Shown: piece after piece, positions 14,060-15,201 of the stretch
Layout of the letters: the number at the start of each line of letters is the position of its first letter
How positions within the stretch are numbered: position 1 is the stretch's first letter
Source: Oscillospiraceae bacterium
Lineage (GTDB): Bacteria; Bacillota; Clostridia; Oscillospirales; Ruminococcaceae
Assembly: GCA_016295145.1 (NCBI GenBank)
Contig: JAEDLR010000050.1
Span: forward strand, 1 to 15,201
Length of the DNA: 15,201 nucleotides
Direction of reading: 5' to 3'
Made by a program: the position numbers and the translations under genes
The notes under the pieces: model-generated
Seen by the model: the letters and a program-made list of their open reading frames with translations, nothing else
Told to the model about the DNA's origin: nothing
Databases searched by the model: none

Positions 14060-14073
14060 ATGTTGCAATTCAA

Positions 14074-14114
14074 AAAGGCACTTTTGCGTTCATAGCCAAA
14101 GGTGCCTTTGTTTT
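14074..14114 (+). terminator. Intrinsic terminator of the ACT/UPF0210 operon
   Basis: AAAGGCACTTTTG (14074-14086) pairs with CAAAGGTGCCTTT (14097-14109), 13 bp with one T-G wobble, a 10-base loop, and GTTTT after it. The 130 bases from here to the next promoter hold no ORF with a ribosome site and no repeat that I can see. Confidence 0.92.
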
Positions 14115-14246
14115 ATGATCCATGCAGATACGCATACCCAATGTCGCGAACCACCCCCTGCAGACGCTGCATTGTATCCGGTCTGTTTCTGCGCTTTGCA
14201 ATCCCATATGCTTCCCCTACTTTGCAGACAAATCTGTGATAAATCC

Positions 14247-14275
14247 TTGACAATGGCAAGCAATGGGTGTATAAT
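14247..14275 (+). promoter_or_regulatory. Promoter of the V-type ATPase operon
   Basis: TTGACA (14247-14252), a 17-base spacer and TATAAT (14270-14275). Both boxes and the spacing are perfect consensus. It lies 59 bases before the first gene's start codon. Confidence 0.9.
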
Positions 14276-14334
14276 GTCTAAAGATTGGGCATTTGTAGAA
14301 TTGCCTTTTTGCGCCCGAAAGGAATGATATCCAC

Positions 14335-14670
14335 ATGATGGACGATACAATCAAACTCTTGCTGGAAACCGATGCAAACGCTGAAATCAAGCGGCAAGCT
14401 GCCATTACGGAATGCGAACAGCGTCTCGAAAATGCACGCCAACAAGCCGCCGCACAGGGTGAAGCACGCACCCATCACACAAAAGATCTGATTTTTGAAA
14501 TTGAAGAAAACGAACGCACCGCATATGAGGAAAAATATCATACGCTGCTGGCTGATTATGAAGCGCAGACTGCTGCACTTTCTCAGCAATTTGATGCGCA
14601 GCATGAGGATTTATTGCAACGTCTGATGCGGCAGGTACTGGCAGGAGCGATACAGACTCATGGCAACTAA
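14335..14670 (+). CDS. Coiled-coil V-type ATPase stalk subunit (G/H/E-like)
   Basis: The 111-residue hydrophilic protein is rich in Glu, Gln and Ala, with heptad-like helix for nearly its whole length (about 5-100). No signal or membrane segment is seen. Such proteins form the peripheral stalk of A/V-type ATPases. The role is inferred mainly from position: it is the first gene after a consensus promoter, and its end overlaps the start of the subunit C gene by 11 bases. Whether it corresponds to subunit E or to the shorter G/H subunit cannot be decided by eye; the length favours G/H. The ATG at 14335 follows GAAAGGA; a second ATG one codon later is equally possible. Confidence 0.7.
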   Translation: MMDDTIKLLLETDANAEIKRQAAITECEQRLENARQQAAAQGEARTHHTKDLIFEIEENERTAYEEKYHTLLADYEAQTAALSQQFDAQHEDLLQRLMRQVLAGAIQTHGN

Positions 14671-15201
14671 GATGTACCGTGCTACGGTGGCTTCAGTGCG
14701 CGCAATTTATGGCAATCGCCTTCGCCCACAGCACTACCGTGCAATGATATCGCTGCATACGGTGCCCGATATTGCGGCGTATCTCAAACAGACCGATGCC
14801 TACCGGAATCTGCTGGCTGATATGGAACCATCGGTTATGCACCGCGGATATCTGGAAAGTGTGCTGCAGCGAACCATTTTTCAGCAATATCTCCATTTTT
14901 GCAAGCTGGAACAGCTCCATAATACGCCATTCTTCCGTTTCATTATTATGGATTATGAGATTCGTGAGCTGCTTAAGGCAATTCTGCTGCTCCCACAGCA
15001 TAAAAGTGGCTCATATATCTCGCAGATGCACGGTTGGCTTTCGCCTTACACCGTGTTTTCTCTGGAAAAGCTCGCACAGGCAAAATCCTATGCGGAGATA
15101 CTGGAAGTCACACGGCACACGGTTTACTACAACTGCCTGAAGCCGTTTCTTGCGCAGGAAGATGGTGATTTTCCCTACTTTGCCTGCGAAATCGCATTGC
15201 G
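14660..15201 (+). CDS. ntpC: V-type ATP synthase subunit C, 5' part (runs off window)
   Basis: Subunit C (V0D/AC39 family) links the rotor or stalk to the membrane ring of the V-type ATPase. The frame is open from the ATG at 14660 to the window end (180 codons). Family-like features are the start ATKMYRATVASVRAIYGNRL, the helical segment FFRFIIMDYEIRELLKAIL (compare DleNLk in AC39), and FPYFACEIAL at the edge, which matches the fPlE-hAlD motif before the family's conserved DRYY. The start overlaps the previous gene's stop by 11 bases, so translation is coupled. The remaining V-ATPase subunit genes should follow outside the window. Confidence 0.85.
   Translation, partial: MATKMYRATVASVRAIYGNRLRPQHYRAMISLHTVPDIAAYLKQTDAYRNLLADMEPSVMHRGYLESVLQRTIFQQYLHFCKLEQLHNTPFFRFIIMDYEIRELLKAILLLPQHKSGSYISQMHGWLSPYTVFSLEKLAQAKSYAEILEVTRHTVYYNCLKPFLAQEDGDFPYFACEIAL

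Noticed and set aside
13259..14073. Two long minus-strand ORFs of about 250-270 codons
   Set aside because: They are antisense shadows of the UPF0210 gene, without ribosome sites.

Overview
The window looks like core chromosome of a mid-GC Firmicute of the Clostridia, most likely a Ruminococcaceae/Oscillospirales relative. This is inferred from gene content and order (era, a YqzL-like small gene, recO, mutS2), strong AGGAGG-type ribosome sites, near-consensus TTGACA/TATAAT promoters, a UPF0237/UPF0210 gene pair and a V-type ATPase operon. Species cannot be named from the sequence alone.

Left arm, 1-6250, all plus strand: the 3' part of era, a YqzL-like small ORF, recO, mutS2, a CPBP-family membrane protease and ammonia-dependent nadE. 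They are closely packed and end at a hairpin terminator shared with a convergent gene. Two oddities are a hairpin whose 3' arm is the ribosome site of the YqzL-like gene, and a 9-bp tandem repeat between the protease gene and nadE. Minus strand, 6252-8391: proS with its own promoter, followed by a small Ser/Thr-rich lipoprotein gene. A long imperfect palindrome lies between the proS promoter and the tRNA promoter that faces away from it.

Middle, 8630-10150: tRNA-Met and tRNA-Glu under a consensus promoter and a 12-bp terminator, then an accessory-looking stretch. It holds an AT-rich NUDIX gene whose end is frameshifted, a 52-residue unknown protein on the minus strand, and a clearly decayed Sir2-like deacylase gene with a frameshift and an internal deletion.

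Right arm: a LOG-family nucleotide phosphoribohydrolase (minus) and an HD-GYP c-di-GMP phosphodiesterase (plus) diverge from two nearly mirror-image promoters with a perfect dyad at the exact midpoint. The HD-GYP protein carries an extracytoplasmic domain that resembles a family 2 carbohydrate-binding module. This suggests coupling of polysaccharide contact to c-di-GMP breakdown, and it is the most interesting candidate system here. An ACT-domain (UPF0237) gene and a UPF0210 gene follow as a two-gene operon. The window ends in the start of a V-type ATPase operon: a coiled-coil stalk-like subunit, then subunit C, cut by the window edge.
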